Shown here: in pieces, positions 1 to 12,986 of the stretch
Layout of the letters: every line of letters starts with the position of its first letter
Numbering within the stretch: the first letter of the stretch is position 1
DNA from: Oxyruncus cristatus
Taxonomy: Eukaryota > Chordata > Aves > Passeriformes > Cotingidae
DNA: 64,000 bases
Direction: 5' to 3'
NCBI GenBank assembly: GCA_013399855.1
Contig: VXAY01003846.1
Location: 2,033,020-2,097,019, forward strand
Notes under the pieces: generated by a model
Databases searched by the model: none
Told to the model about the DNA's origin: nothing
What the model saw: only the letters and a program-made list of their open reading frames with translations
Translations under genes and position numbers: made by a program

Positions 1-137
1 AGTCTTTCTGCTGTGCCTTCTGCAATCGGACTTGCCTATCTCGTATTGGCCTCTTTAGCCACCAACGCGCTTGCAACAAACGTGGGTAGAGCCCTTCCCA
101 AATCTTCGTTCGCGAAGCTTAGCCATGATGATGATGA
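1..137. mobile_element. Possible LTR/ERV fragment at window edge
   Basis: The first 137 bases are richer in CpG (for example ACGCG at 65-69 and TTCGCGAAG near 110) than the surrounding intron, where CpG is scarce. The sequence resembles the U5 end of an avian endogenous retroviral LTR, possibly ending at the CA near 124-125. The element would continue to the left of the window, so its ends and orientation cannot be fixed. It could also be another GC-rich repeat. The open frame crossing it runs on into intron sequence and is not taken as a gene. Confidence 0.3.
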
Positions 138-3100
138 CTGCAGACAACTGGCTCCAACAAAGCACAACAGAGTGGAAAATAAAACTGGGATGGGGAGGGA
201 GATGCTCTGGATGATGCTGCTGGCAAGGGGAGAAGAGTGGCATAAGCAGAAAATGGAAACCATTCTCCTTCTTGCTTCTAGAAGATACGCCTTTTCAGTA
301 TCTTGTCTTTCACTTAGTCATCCACCTTCTGTGGAAATGCCCTGTAATCCTAACAGGAAAATAAAGGCTGGAAAAATTGAGCTAATTACAGTTAGATGAC
401 TATGAGGGGCTTCCCCTTTGTTAGCCACTGTTTGAAGAGAATAAAAAAACTTGTCAGGGAGAGTTTTGCAAATTTGATTGGTATTGAGTGAAAATTTGGG
501 AGATTTATGAAAAATTTTGAAGAGGGATATGAGGACACATGTTCTATGCTTTGAGGGATTAATTATTTCCACTTCCTTAGAAAAATAGGCAATGTACTAC
601 TTGGCAATTCAGTATCAGTGTTAACACTAAAAAGCCACGCTGCCATTGTATGTCATCACTAAGTAAGAAGAAATTGCTAATTTTTTTCAGCAGCTGACCA
701 TGGAAAGAGATATGACACTTTGAATGAATTGTTTCCTTTCTGCAGCCTGACCTCCTCCTTCTTATATGTGAAGGTGATAAATCACTGACTAAAACAACAG
801 CAGGGATCCTTATTAGTAACAACCTTCAGTGCTCTTTGCAATCATTGCAAGTGCAAATGACATGGTAGAAGTGTAGTTTTTTTTAAAATCTGAAAGTTGC
901 ATTTTCTGCTAGCTAGAAAATTTGCCTAGATTGAAGGGAGCCTTCAGTTGCCAGGTCTTTTGGTTTGATTTTGGGAATCATGTGGGTTCTGATTACAGGC
1001 GGTAATTTTATGAAGTGAATTAATTGCTGTTTAAATTTAGGTAATGATCTGGCCCCTGTATTTAATTAGAAAGTAAAAGAAAATGGGGGTTTGGTTTTTG
1101 GTTCGTGGGAGGTTTTTTAATTATTTTTTTTTAAGTCCTAGTTTTTGTTGGCACTGTCTATTTTTTTTTTTTCCTGAAAAGGGCCCATGTATGCAATGAG
1201 AAGACCAAGCAAAGACTGTGAAATGGGCAGAAGACAGATACCTAAATAGGACAAATGTAACTTTTCTGAGACATTTATAAGAACTTTTGATCTTTGTCTT
1301 CTCATATACCTTTCCTTTTAATTTTGGGCTTGCTGGCTTGTGAGACCTCTGTTTCTTAAGAGGAACACCTGTAAGCCAGGCCTGGTATTACAGCATGTCT
1401 GAGGTATATTTGCATTAGTGTTTTTATTTGGAACAAGAATGTTTTTAGCATGAAGTTATGCATTGACCTCCATTTGCCATGCTTGCCTTCATTCTGGAAA
1501 TCACTGGGCACACATCAGTTTCCGTTGGGTGAATCTAAACTGAATTATGCTATTTGGGAGGGCACTTGATTTGTCTCCTGCTTCTAATTGGAATTCGGTC
1601 CATGGAACTAAATTAGAGTTAGTCCTTGAAAAAACAGATTGCTGTGCTACATTGACATTGCTTGTTTGGGAACCTCAGTTCCACCCTGTTCATGACCTTG
1701 GCTGTGGCTGTGACTATGTTGGAGGTGGTCAGACCTTTGGGTTCCTGGGCCTGCCCAGCTTTACTGTATCTCCCATTGTCCTCCTCCAATTTTGTAGATC
1801 GTAGATGTGGCCTTGTAGGCACAGCAGCCTGTGTTCAGCACCCACACCTAAATATTCTCTACTTCTCTGGGTTTTCATATATCTAATTTATTTAAGTAAA
1901 ACTTTCTAGCTTGTTACTCACCAGTGTTGGCTGTCACACTTCGTCCCGTACCTTGCTGTTACGGTCTGTAAGGACTGAAGCAATAAAGTTGTTGAACTGT
2001 GTCAGTCATTGCTGTATCATCCCTCACTAAACAGCCCACCTCCAACCCATGTTTTCTTTGAAATTCCTTGTGCTGCTGACGATGTATTTAAATGAGGGCA
2101 TTTTAAAGATGTTACATACACAACCTGTACATTTAGGGATATGTTCTGTATATAGTGCATATCTTGTTTTGGTGATTTTTGAATGTTTTTCAGTATGTTA
2201 AATCAGTTCTATGATATATAGCATATGTGTCTAGCGCTCAGCGCTTTAACTGAACTTGAATATTAGGGTAATATTTCACTTGTGTACCTCCTTTGAAAGG
2301 TAAATTAATATTTTTATGCTTTATTCCTTCTGTTATCATTCCAATAATCTTTTTGAATGTTATGCAGGTCTCATATTGTCCCTTTACAAAAGGAAAAGCT
2401 TCCTAGGTGAGCATTCACTTTTCTTGTAGATAGTAATATATTAATTTCATTTAATTTGAGTGACAGTTGGATAATTCTGTTTTCTTGTCAAGTCCATGAA
2501 AATGGATGAGCAAGGTCTATATACAAGAAAAGAATAAACTTCCTCAGATTCTGAGCAATGATAATAAAAATACTTTATTGTCACAATCTTTTTAACAATG
2601 GATACAAAGGTTTTCTATTCATTTGTAAATCAGAATAATAAGCCAATTTTTAAAGTTCCATTTCATTTTATCATTGTAATTATTTCAACGTATGAAACCG
2701 GAGCAGTAAAAATCAAGCTTTCAGGGGATTGGTTATTAGTGATTTAGCTTTGGCTGCACTTGACTTATACTGCTACTACCCAAAAAGGTTCCACTAGAAT
2801 CCAAACAGAATGATTTGTATTAACGTTTCTCCTCATAAATATGTAAGTAACCCTAAGCTGATTGAATCTGGAAATTAGAATACCTAAATATGATATGATA
2901 CTTATAGGGAGACTAAAGATTGTGTCCTTCAGTATAAAAGGAGAAAAGATAGCTGATTAACTCTGAAGGGGAACCCAGGATTTAAATCATGACTATTTAC
3001 ATATTCTGTTCAATGTGTTTGCTATTTCAGTCACAGTATAGAAGAATCAGCTTCTGGAAAAAAATTGCAGGAGTTGGCCATTTAAGAAGTTTTAGGTTTA

Positions 3101-5724
3101 GATGGGTTATTTCCTATCAAGTCTACCTGCCTGTGTCTCATAAATGTCCAACCAACAGAGCAGGTTGCTGTAACATGACGGAATTGCCTGCTGGCGTAAG
3201 AGGAATACACATGTTTTGCTGCTTATTCTTCCAGACAGTCAGGTATTCCATTGTTTCGTTTCAAATGCTGCCAAATCAATATTGAAAGAGGCACAGCACT
3301 CCTCCCACGAGCAGCCAAGCACCTGTCCTACTTGTGGTGAAGCACAGCAGTACTTTGCTTGAGGGAAAGCTTCACGCAGGGATTGTAATTTGTTCCATGT
3401 AGATTTATGATATCTGGTCATGGACCACATGCTTCTGTTGGTATTATTCAGTTGTTCTGTTGAGTAAACTCTTCATGATTGTCGGAAAGAGTAAACTTTA
3501 TTCTGGTCAACTCTGTATTTGCGCTCCCTTGTAGACTTTCTGTCATGCTGATTGCTAGAGAACTGTCATTTCAGTATTGGTGATTTTTTAGTTCACATTG
3601 CAAGAGGAAAAAATGCTTTCAAAAGTTAAGGGATTGTTTAAGCATTTGTTGTGCTGCATGATTAAATATTCTGACCATGTGATATTGCCTGATGTGGTTA
3701 CAGGTTATATCCTAACAAAGAAAGGGGACAGCCTTTTCAGGGCTCAAATTTCCTAGGCTGGTGCATTCAAAGTAAATTGTGATTGGTTTTGAAAGGCAAA
3801 TAGGATCCATTGTTCACTATTTGTTTAAATAGTAAGAATATCTGTGCTTGGAAAATGGGAATGCTATGAATGAAAGGTGATGAACCCAGTTAAACTATGC
3901 ATATTTAAATACTACCAAGATCAATTTCAGTAATCCCTTGTGGTATTAAGAATTATTTTCTTTTGAACCTTAAATTTTATTTATAACCATCACTGGGATT
4001 ATTCTGTGAAGATTATTTTCTGAATATCATCATAGTCAATGCCAATTTGGGCCAATTTGGAGCAAAAGGATGGAAAGGGGAAACATTAACACGTATACAC
4101 AGAAATCAGTCTATGATATCTGTTTGCCAGCTGACGTCAGGCCAAAATAGCTTGATGATCAAAAGTAGTCAAAAGGGAAAATCTATGTCATTATGAAATG
4201 CTTCAACTTGTCTTCTATTATGTGAGTAATGAACCTTTAATTTTGAATTAGCATGTTTACAGTTGCAGCTTGATGTCTGAGTCACAATTATACATGGTTT
4301 TGATAAGCAGAGATGGTTTAGACTGAGAAGCAACTGTGAAATGCTCACTGTGAGGGTAAATATTATTTCCATTCCAAGTACGGAGGAACAGAAATAAGTT
4401 TTCAAAACTGGATGGTTAATCTTGATCAAAAGCCAGCAGTAAAATAGGAATAGCTCCAGAATCTAAAAGTTGCTTTCAGCCATCTGGTAGAAATTATTCA
4501 CTGGAATATTTGGGCTTGTCGTACAAATTCTCATTTTGTCCAGTTCACCTACCTGTCAAAAGATTTCAGCAATACGTAGAAGGATGATATATTCTATAAT
4601 TTATTAACAAATTATTAGTGAAGATAATGATGGATGGTTTTTAATCAAACATTTACAGGAGCTATAACTTAAACTTTATAGTTAACCGTGGACTTTGCAT
4701 TATTGAAAATGATAAAATTAATATTTGCTAAGTGCTGCTTTTCCCATGCTAACTGTTTCTAGTAGTGACAATTGTTCATCTATTTTGCTTTGGTGGTCTT
4801 TCATTTTTCTTGATGTCCCAGCATTTTAAAACATGATAAACTGCTACTGATGGCTAGATAAAAACCAAGTTGTTAGCTAGTCTTAATAGCACCCCAGCAT
4901 TTAATTTTTTTTTTGTAGTTCTCTGTAGCTATATTGGTTGGATTTAATAATTGAATATGTTGATGAAAGGTTTGTTCTATTTTCTTCTGTAACTAGAAAG
5001 CATATCTTTTGAACATTTTAGTTAATAATTTAGAAGATGGATATTTCTGAAGGGAAAGGCTTTATATGTTCTACTATAGTTACCATTAGGTACATATATA
5101 TATGTGTCTGTGTGTATAGTTACCATTCTACTCCCCTCCTTTCCATTCCAAAGGTTAAAAAAAAAAGCTTTCAATTATATCCAAGTCATGAAATAATTTT
5201 TTTGTTACTCATATATAATGCCTTCCTGCACCCAGTTTCAAAACCCAAAATACCAACCTACCACTAACTCTTTTTTTTTTTTTTTCTGTCCTTATGCAAC
5301 TTAAAATAGACACACAAACAGCAATCTGAGTTTTAAATTCATCAAATATGCTGGTCAGATGTTAATTGTGAATATCCCTTTAACTTCATGAAAGTCAATT
5401 GTAATGTGCCAAGTTTAAGTAGCAAAATATCTGACCCATTACCTTGCCCTGGAGAGAATGGTCATGGGAGGGTCAGAATTAGGTAACTTAATGTGGATAC
5501 ACAGCATTGAAAAGCCATGTTTTTAACGTGTTAAGTAAGCATCTAATAGGAACTCCAGCTGTAGATAATACTTTTATAATAATAGTCTTTTTGTGGAGTG
5601 TATCTTCTCAGAGAGGGTTTGTGCTTTCTGGTTATGTGCACAAAATGTAGAAGAGTGTTTACAGTAGTATTTCCTTTTGAAAAAGATTAATATGGTGTAG
5701 ACAATTCTTAAGTCCCTCCTTTAC

Positions 5725-5748
5725 ATATATATATATATATATATATAT
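5725..5748. repeat. (AT)12 microsatellite
   Basis: Uninterrupted alternating AT dinucleotides, bounded by TTAC on the left and GTACC on the right. Likely length-variable between individuals. Confidence 0.95.
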
Positions 5749-8700
5749 GTACCTCCAGTTAGTTCTATCCACATTTAACATTGTTTGATCATTTTAGAAT
5801 TTCCTTCAAAAAGCCCAAAACTGATTTATTGTTTTCTCTGTTCTGCTGACCATTTTGTCTGCACAAACACCCAAACGACTGTTCCTATGTTGAGCCTTAC
5901 AGACAATTTCAAATGAGGTATCTGAAACACAAAAGTAAAACCACTTTACCTGCAGATCTTGGACATATTTTAACATACTGACACGAGCTTTTGTTGGCTG
6001 CTCTTTAATAAGTGCATTGCACTAAAAAGAGTGAAAGTGAAAAAATGTGAATGGTTACCTGTTGCAGTATGTTAAAAATAAAGGGAAAAGATAAGGAAAA
6101 GCTCTTCTTTGCAAGGTTTCACTGTCACAGAGCAAGTAATCCTATATTGACTGAAATAATTTGTTCTACCACACAAGACATTTCTTTGGAGCAGAAGTGT
6201 AAAGTCAGTGTCTTATGACTGAGATGCGCAGAAGTCTCTCCACAGGCTTCATGTGAATTAGTGAAATCAGAAGCAAAATACTTTGCAAGAGAGAAAGAAA
6301 ATTAAGCAGTTTTGATCCAAATTTGAAACTCAACTTACTATAATAACAGCAACTTGTTTTCGCATTCAGCTGCATATAACTCCTGGTGATTTGTGACACC
6401 TGTGTCATAGAAGGACATAATAAAACTTTGCTGTTTTATTGCAGTTCATACAACATACAAGTCTATGCCTACTCAGGATGCCTGTAGCATTGCTTTAGAC
6501 TTCTATTGTCAGATTCTGGCGTAGCAGGATGTTTTTTTGTAACAGCGTGATACCTTCCATACTGATATGTGTGTATGTTAAGCTAAAATATAGCAAAGTA
6601 ATTTGGCAATATTCTCATTTCTAAGTGCGGGTATTTTAATAATTGTCCAAATTCATATTCAGCAGTAGTCATACTGGAGATACTGTACTGTAAAACAAAA
6701 ATAAATATCACGAACAAAATAAATACTTTGGTAGCTTATTCATGCAGGCGGTAAGATAGCTTTGCTTTCCTTAGGCTTTTCTGAATTTAGTTGTACAAAC
6801 TTCTAGATCCATTGATACTCATAATACCCTGGGGAGTTTTTCTGAGTTTTTGGAAACCTTTGGATAAGAATGCATTTGTGCAGAGAGTTGGGTTTTGATT
6901 GATCCCATTTCTACTGAAGTGAATTACATTGTCCTTAATAGCTTAGAAGGGGGTGCTGGCATTACTGATACCCAAAAGTTCAGGCTGCCATTGCCTATTA
7001 CCTTCATGGACACCCCCTGTTTTTCTTGTTTAATTACCTGTGCACAACTGTTTGGAAAAAGAAGTCTATATCTGGATATTGTGTGCACAGAGAGGCCAGT
7101 ATGGGATGAGAGTGGGATCAGCCTGAAGGGCAAAATGGGTTGGGAGGAGAAAGGTGCTATGGAGTTTAGATCTGGATGCTGTACTGGGACTTTGGTAAAC
7201 AGAACTGGGAAAAACTCTGAGAAGCAAGAGGCTGGCTCAAGTGGATTGGCAACAGAGACGTGGATGGAGAGGCTGTGTAATGTGCAGGGCCAGCATCTGC
7301 ATGGATGCAGGTAACCAAGACCCTGGATAGGGCAGGAACACATGCATAATTTTAATAAATGGATTAACATATTTCTTTGATTTTCTTTTTTACTCTAATA
7401 TGTACATGGAGACTTAAGGCCTGAGAGCACAGATTTCATTATATCTGTATTTAATAGTTATTAATTTATCTCTACTGAAAAAACAAAAATTACCCCTTCC
7501 AAGTGGTTGTTACTTTAGTTACTGCACATATTTTTCAGTTTTTTAAATCTTTTGTTTACAAGATTTTAAAACCATTGGAACAGCATGGATGTATGTCCTT
7601 TACCCCTGAAGAAAAAAAGGCTTTTGAATTGTCTTATTAGTTTCTCATTGAGTGATTGCAGCAGTTGCTTGACCTTGAGAGAAATGGGACACTGCTGGCA
7701 TTCTCCTGAGGCTGGTGTTATTAGTGCTGGCTGACCTCGGGGAACTGGGTAACCTCCATTTCACCTTCCAATTTCACAACACCAAAACAAAGTGGTATTT
7801 TGCAACACAATGTGAATAAAAGACAAAGGACAGTTGTTTTTATATATGGGGGAAGAGTGAAAGAGTCTGCTGTAGCTTTGATTAAAAACCACAATGCAAT
7901 ATAAATCCATCTTGTAACAAATAAAAAGACTATACTGCTATACATTCTTTGACACTAAATTTCAAACTTAAGGTTTTCACTTGGAGGATAATGGATGTAA
8001 ACCTCTCTGGATATGCTACAGTTAGTGCTGATTTTAAGGAAGAGGATAGTCCATAATGTTTTCAATTAGGTAATCATCATTCCCATTCCATTCATGGTAT
8101 TATATTCTGCTCAGCCACCACATGCATGCTGTTAGTATTCATTTTTTAAAATTGGTAAGTAATTGTGTGAGGTTTTTTGAAAAAAGGGATGCTGTTGACT
8201 TGGAATGTTAGGCCACTGTTAAAAATCCAGTAATAATTCCACTAATGTTTCAGGAAAATTATGTCCATGTCTTTTGCTATTTTCAGCTTACTGAAAAAAA
8301 ACCAGTTGATGAATTCTTTTCCTAATTGCTATTGATAATGTTTGGGATTGAATCTTAAAGTCTTTCAAGTTGAAAAGAAAAAGCAAATTCGAGCATATTC
8401 TTTTTTGGTCAGTGACTTAAAAGTCAAGTTGTCTTGCAGCTGGGCTGATTCTGAATCTATCCCAAATTAAGAAGATAAAAAGTAATTATGGTGCTATTTA
8501 ACATACCAGTCTTGGCCTCCTTTAAGCTATCAGTCTGGCAGGACTCCAAAAGTTATTCAGAGATTCATAGATCAGATTTTTGACAATTGCTCTGGGCTGA
8601 CAAATGCTTACCAGTTCTTCTAGTGTATAACTTGTGAGTGTTGGGAAATGCCATATGTCTGAGAGTGCCTCATCACCGTATTTTGTCTAAGACAAAAGGA

Positions 8701-11700
8701 AAAGAGGGAAAAGAAACTCAGCCTTTCCCTCTCGTTACTCTGGCTGAAGACCAAAATAATTGAAAACTGAACTACAGTGGTGGAATAAAGGTGTTTGTGA
8801 GATGCTTTGAAAGCGGCGTCTGAGTTTCAGACAAACAATGGATTAACACATGCCAAGTCAGCTGCTGTTTGATGTCAGCCTGACTAGCACTTGCTATTTA
8901 TCAGTGTACTAAAGAAACTTGATTTGATCCTACAGGTGGAAAAGCTGAGTTATGTGGTTATTGTTTAGATACAAGCATCACTTTAGGTAAGTTTGTGTTC
9001 CTTCACAGTCCCAGAGAAGGGAAGGCCACAATAGGTAAGCATGTTGGTTTGGAAGGCAAGGGTATAGTAGTGGTTAATCCATTTCTGGAGCTAGCTACCT
9101 TTGTATCCTCTGCTGCACCTTACAGTGAGATCTGAAGCCTGTACACCTCCTTTCTGACATGGTCTCTGGGAATGGTTCTAAGCCTGAATTTCAATTAAGC
9201 TGTATACATGAAATTCATTGAAACAGATTTCTTGCTGTGAAATGAATTATTTGTTGCAACATAATGTAGCACAAATACATTCCTGCTTAGAGACTTACAT
9301 TTTTGATGCCTACAGTTTGAAAGCTCTCGTATTTGTTTACATACGTGCCAAGATACTGTAGTAATTTAATTGTGTATATATATGCTACCTGCCTGGTTCT
9401 GTTTTCCCTTAAATCACACAAGCAACTTAAACTGCCTTTCCTTTCAGGGGTCAATGCTTGTATTTTTTAGAGTTCAGTGAGGTGACAGTCTTGTCAGAAT
9501 ATTGAAGCCAGAGGCGTTTTCAGATTGGAATGGATTCTGCTAATCAAATAACAATCCTGACTTTTTTGACACTGAAAAATTATGATATATTGTACAATAA
9601 ATTAGACGTTGGCTTGGTACTGAATAGCACCCATAACTGACCTTGAATCATCTAATTTTTGTAGGACTGTGAGAGGAGGAAGAACTCCATATTTGAGAGC
9701 TCTTTATTGGAAGTTTGGAAGGTTTACGAGTAGGTGGGGTGTAGAATGGAAACAGTTATGTAATATTTGTGGTCCATAAAGTGTATATAATATACATTTT
9801 TCCATTAATAACTGCTGTTTTCTGTTGTTTCGAACGATCTAACCATTAGCTTTTATAATTTTAATGTCTGTCAGGCAACTTTAACGTGGGCTGAATCCAA
9901 GTTGCATCATGGTTAGGTCTATTTCATAGCTGAAACTGTGATAGGAAAGTAATATAGAGGTGTGTGTTTTGCATATTCATCTCCAGTTTTGGAGCTACGT
10001 ATATGTGCAGATATAAAAAGTCCTTTTTCATCAAACAGATGGTGTCTTTGTGGGTGGAAATATTATCTGATCAGACAGTCTAGAAGTGCTAAATATACAT
10101 GGGATGCAAGTAAAGATAAAAAGTGAACGTGTTTCTCTGGCTATCATTTGTTCTTCCTTAGCTACAATTGTGCTTTCTGTCTCACCAGTGGAATTCTCAA
10201 TGTAATATTTTAGCGACTTGCAGGGAGTAACAATGAGACTGTTTAATCTTTTCCTTAAGAACTATGTAAACAAGTAGAATGAGATCCCAAATTATAAGTG
10301 GCATTTCTGCATCTGGTAACTGGTAATGCCGAGGCTGGAGATCTCCACACTGATAGTGAGTATTGAAGTAGCAATGAAACATCGATGTAGCAGTTTGTGT
10401 GCATCCACATGATTACCATAAACTTTCACTCTAAGCATCTTCTTAATATTAAAAATAAAAACTTTGAGCAACAGCAAACAATAATTTTGGTTCGACAGAA
10501 AGTTAATGAGAATTTCTGTGCAGCAGAGAGTTGGAAGATGTGTTTCATACTTCAAAGGATGGAAATAGAGAGGAAGAGATAATGGGTTCCTGGGTGATTT
10601 TGGGACGTAATAACCCTTAGGATGATTGTGCTAATAATTTCTTGATTCCTTGTTAGCATGCTTTCTCCCACAGCCAAAGACTCATGCTATGAGCAGCTTC
10701 TTTAGGAGCTTCATTTGAAATGACAAGAAGTCATGTGAAGCACAGGATGTCAAGTTCACTGCCTTGTGGACTTTTACAAAATGATATGTTATGTTGAATT
10801 AATGTTGTGTAAGGTTTTGTTTCCAAATGTCCATTTCTTTTTGGAGAAACAGCCTCACCAGAAGTCAAATCTTTTCAGAGAGAGAATAAAGACAGTGAGT
10901 TATACTGAGGTAAAACTGCTGATGTGCTGAAATCTGCAGAAGAATCCTTGGGGTATTTGGGCCTCTGGTACTGGTGTATATATTTTAAGTAAAACAAAAA
11001 TAAATATTTTGTACCTGAAGGATGTGCTTAGTTGTGCATGCTATTCAGACACTGTGAAGTGTGCAGATACAAAAATTTGAGAAGTAGATAAATGACTGAT
11101 TCTTTTCTGAAAGCCATATTTGGTGTGATTCTTGTTCTGCTACAGATTTATGTGCTCTACAGAGAGAACAGTCTGTCTAGAAAGCTGAAGTAGAATGGAA
11201 GAAATAAACAATTTGTTGACTAAAGGCTCTGATACAGATTGGAAGTGTACAGTCTATGCATCTGAGATTCCCATGGGCATGGAAAGATCTTACTTACTGG
11301 TGTTAAGTAGTAAAATTGCATGTCCCATTGTTGCATTAAATCTGGAACTTCATTTTGTACAAGTACAGGGTTCCAGTGAAAAAGGTGGTCCTCAATCTTC
11401 CTTGCTACAGCCATCTGCTTGTACTGGCAGTCCCAGCTCTAGACCTTGTACATTTTTGTGTCAGTTGGATGATGTAACAGCTAGTTCTCAGCTGCATCAG
11501 CCCACTGTGCAATTTGAGATGGTTTTTGGATCTTCTTAAGCATTCAACCTGAACCATGGGTATGGACATCTGGTTTCTTTGTTTGCTAGTTTTGTGGTGA
11601 TTTTGGTTTGGTTTGGTTTTCTAAATTTAATTTCTGGTCTTATTTATGTCCTAAAACCAAGCTGCTTTTCCAAGCTGCTTGTATGTCCTTGCATTGGATT

Positions 11701-12968
11701 TACTGATTGTTCTTTCTGTTAAAGATTAGAAGTAAATGATTTGTAATATATATAACTTCTTACTTTTGGACTGAAATTTTTAATGTGTAGAAAGCCTGGC
11801 ATAAACTGATAAAAGTGCTGTCATGCATCTGTCAGATACTAGTAGTTTATCCATTCAGGTCTTGTTTCTGACACAGAACTCCGTTCCAAAGCCTACTTGT
11901 CCTGACTTTTCTGCAGTGAACTACAATTGTATAACCTGGCAAATGGAATGACAGTGTCAAAGTTCTAAAATTTCTAAAAGGAATTGTGAGAGGAGCAAAC
12001 ACTCAGGTCAAAGAAGGAGAACTGTAAACTCTGAGATGGATCAGACAGGTTTTTTCATACTCTGAGGGAATAGTTCTTCACCTTTCGGCATGGGTAACTC
12101 CAATAGCTAACCAAAGAGAGAGTCTGGGGATCCTGAGCTCACTGTGGAGAGGGCTTTAGAGAAATAATAGATCAAAGGCAAGTGATAAGATTTGGCATGT
12201 TTGGTTTTTTTCTTTAAAATTTCTGTATCTCCTGTATTACGTGTTAATTATAGCTGCATGTGGGCCTGTGTGTGTGCTTCAGCTGTTACCTAAGCTGGAG
12301 GTCTGAATCATAAGACAAGAATACTTCTGGCAGAAATGTAGCTGTGTCTGAACTACTCAGCAGGATGAAGAGCTTGACACTGGTTACAGCTCCTGAATTA
12401 ACTGCTCTGTGTAGTTCTTTCTCTGTGATGGCATAATGTCCATTTTTCCACATGCTAAATGACTGTCCAAACACAGCCTGACTGAGGTGTCAGAGATATA
12501 TTCACAGTGCAAAACAAATACATAGCTTATGTGATAGACTCCACCAGCCCTGTAAGTCTATGATTTGTATGTTTGGAGACTAAGACACAGCCAGATCCTT
12601 AATGAAAGCTGCAGATATGAATGAGTGGAAAGCATTTAAGGGTTTATAACGTTAGCGCTGTACAAAATGGTACAAACCCATACAACAAACTCCAAAATAT
12701 GAACCATTTTAATTAGACTCTGAAAATTTGATACAGTCTAGGAAAAAATACAGAAATATATACTGTTCCATGTAGTGACTCCTACTGTTCTGTGACAGCC
12801 AAAATCAATGGGTATGGCATGAGCAAGGTCCTAAGGCTCTAACAGTAAAAATATTAGAGGATGCTTATTTTACAAGGCTGAGGGACATGGAAATCAGTAA
12901 CAATATCTGCCCTAGAAGAAAGCATGAATATGTTTTAGTTGCCTATAGGAAAAGCATACTGAATGCTC

Positions 12969-12986
12969 AAAAAAAAAAAAAAAAAA
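12969..12986. repeat. Poly-A tract (18 bases)
   Basis: Eighteen consecutive A residues in intron 1. No retroposon body was identified immediately upstream, so it is called a simple homopolymer rather than a SINE or processed-pseudogene tail. Confidence 0.9.

Noticed and set aside
13..399. 128-codon open frame at the left edge
   Set aside because: Its first part is the LTR-like CpG-containing piece and the rest is ordinary intron; no domain, no splice context, and the opposite strand is open as well.
12480..12580. Possible CR1 tail near GTCTATGATTTGT
   Set aside because: Only one short motif (CCAGCCCTGTAAGTCTATGA) resembles CR1; the upstream order of CR1 motifs is absent.
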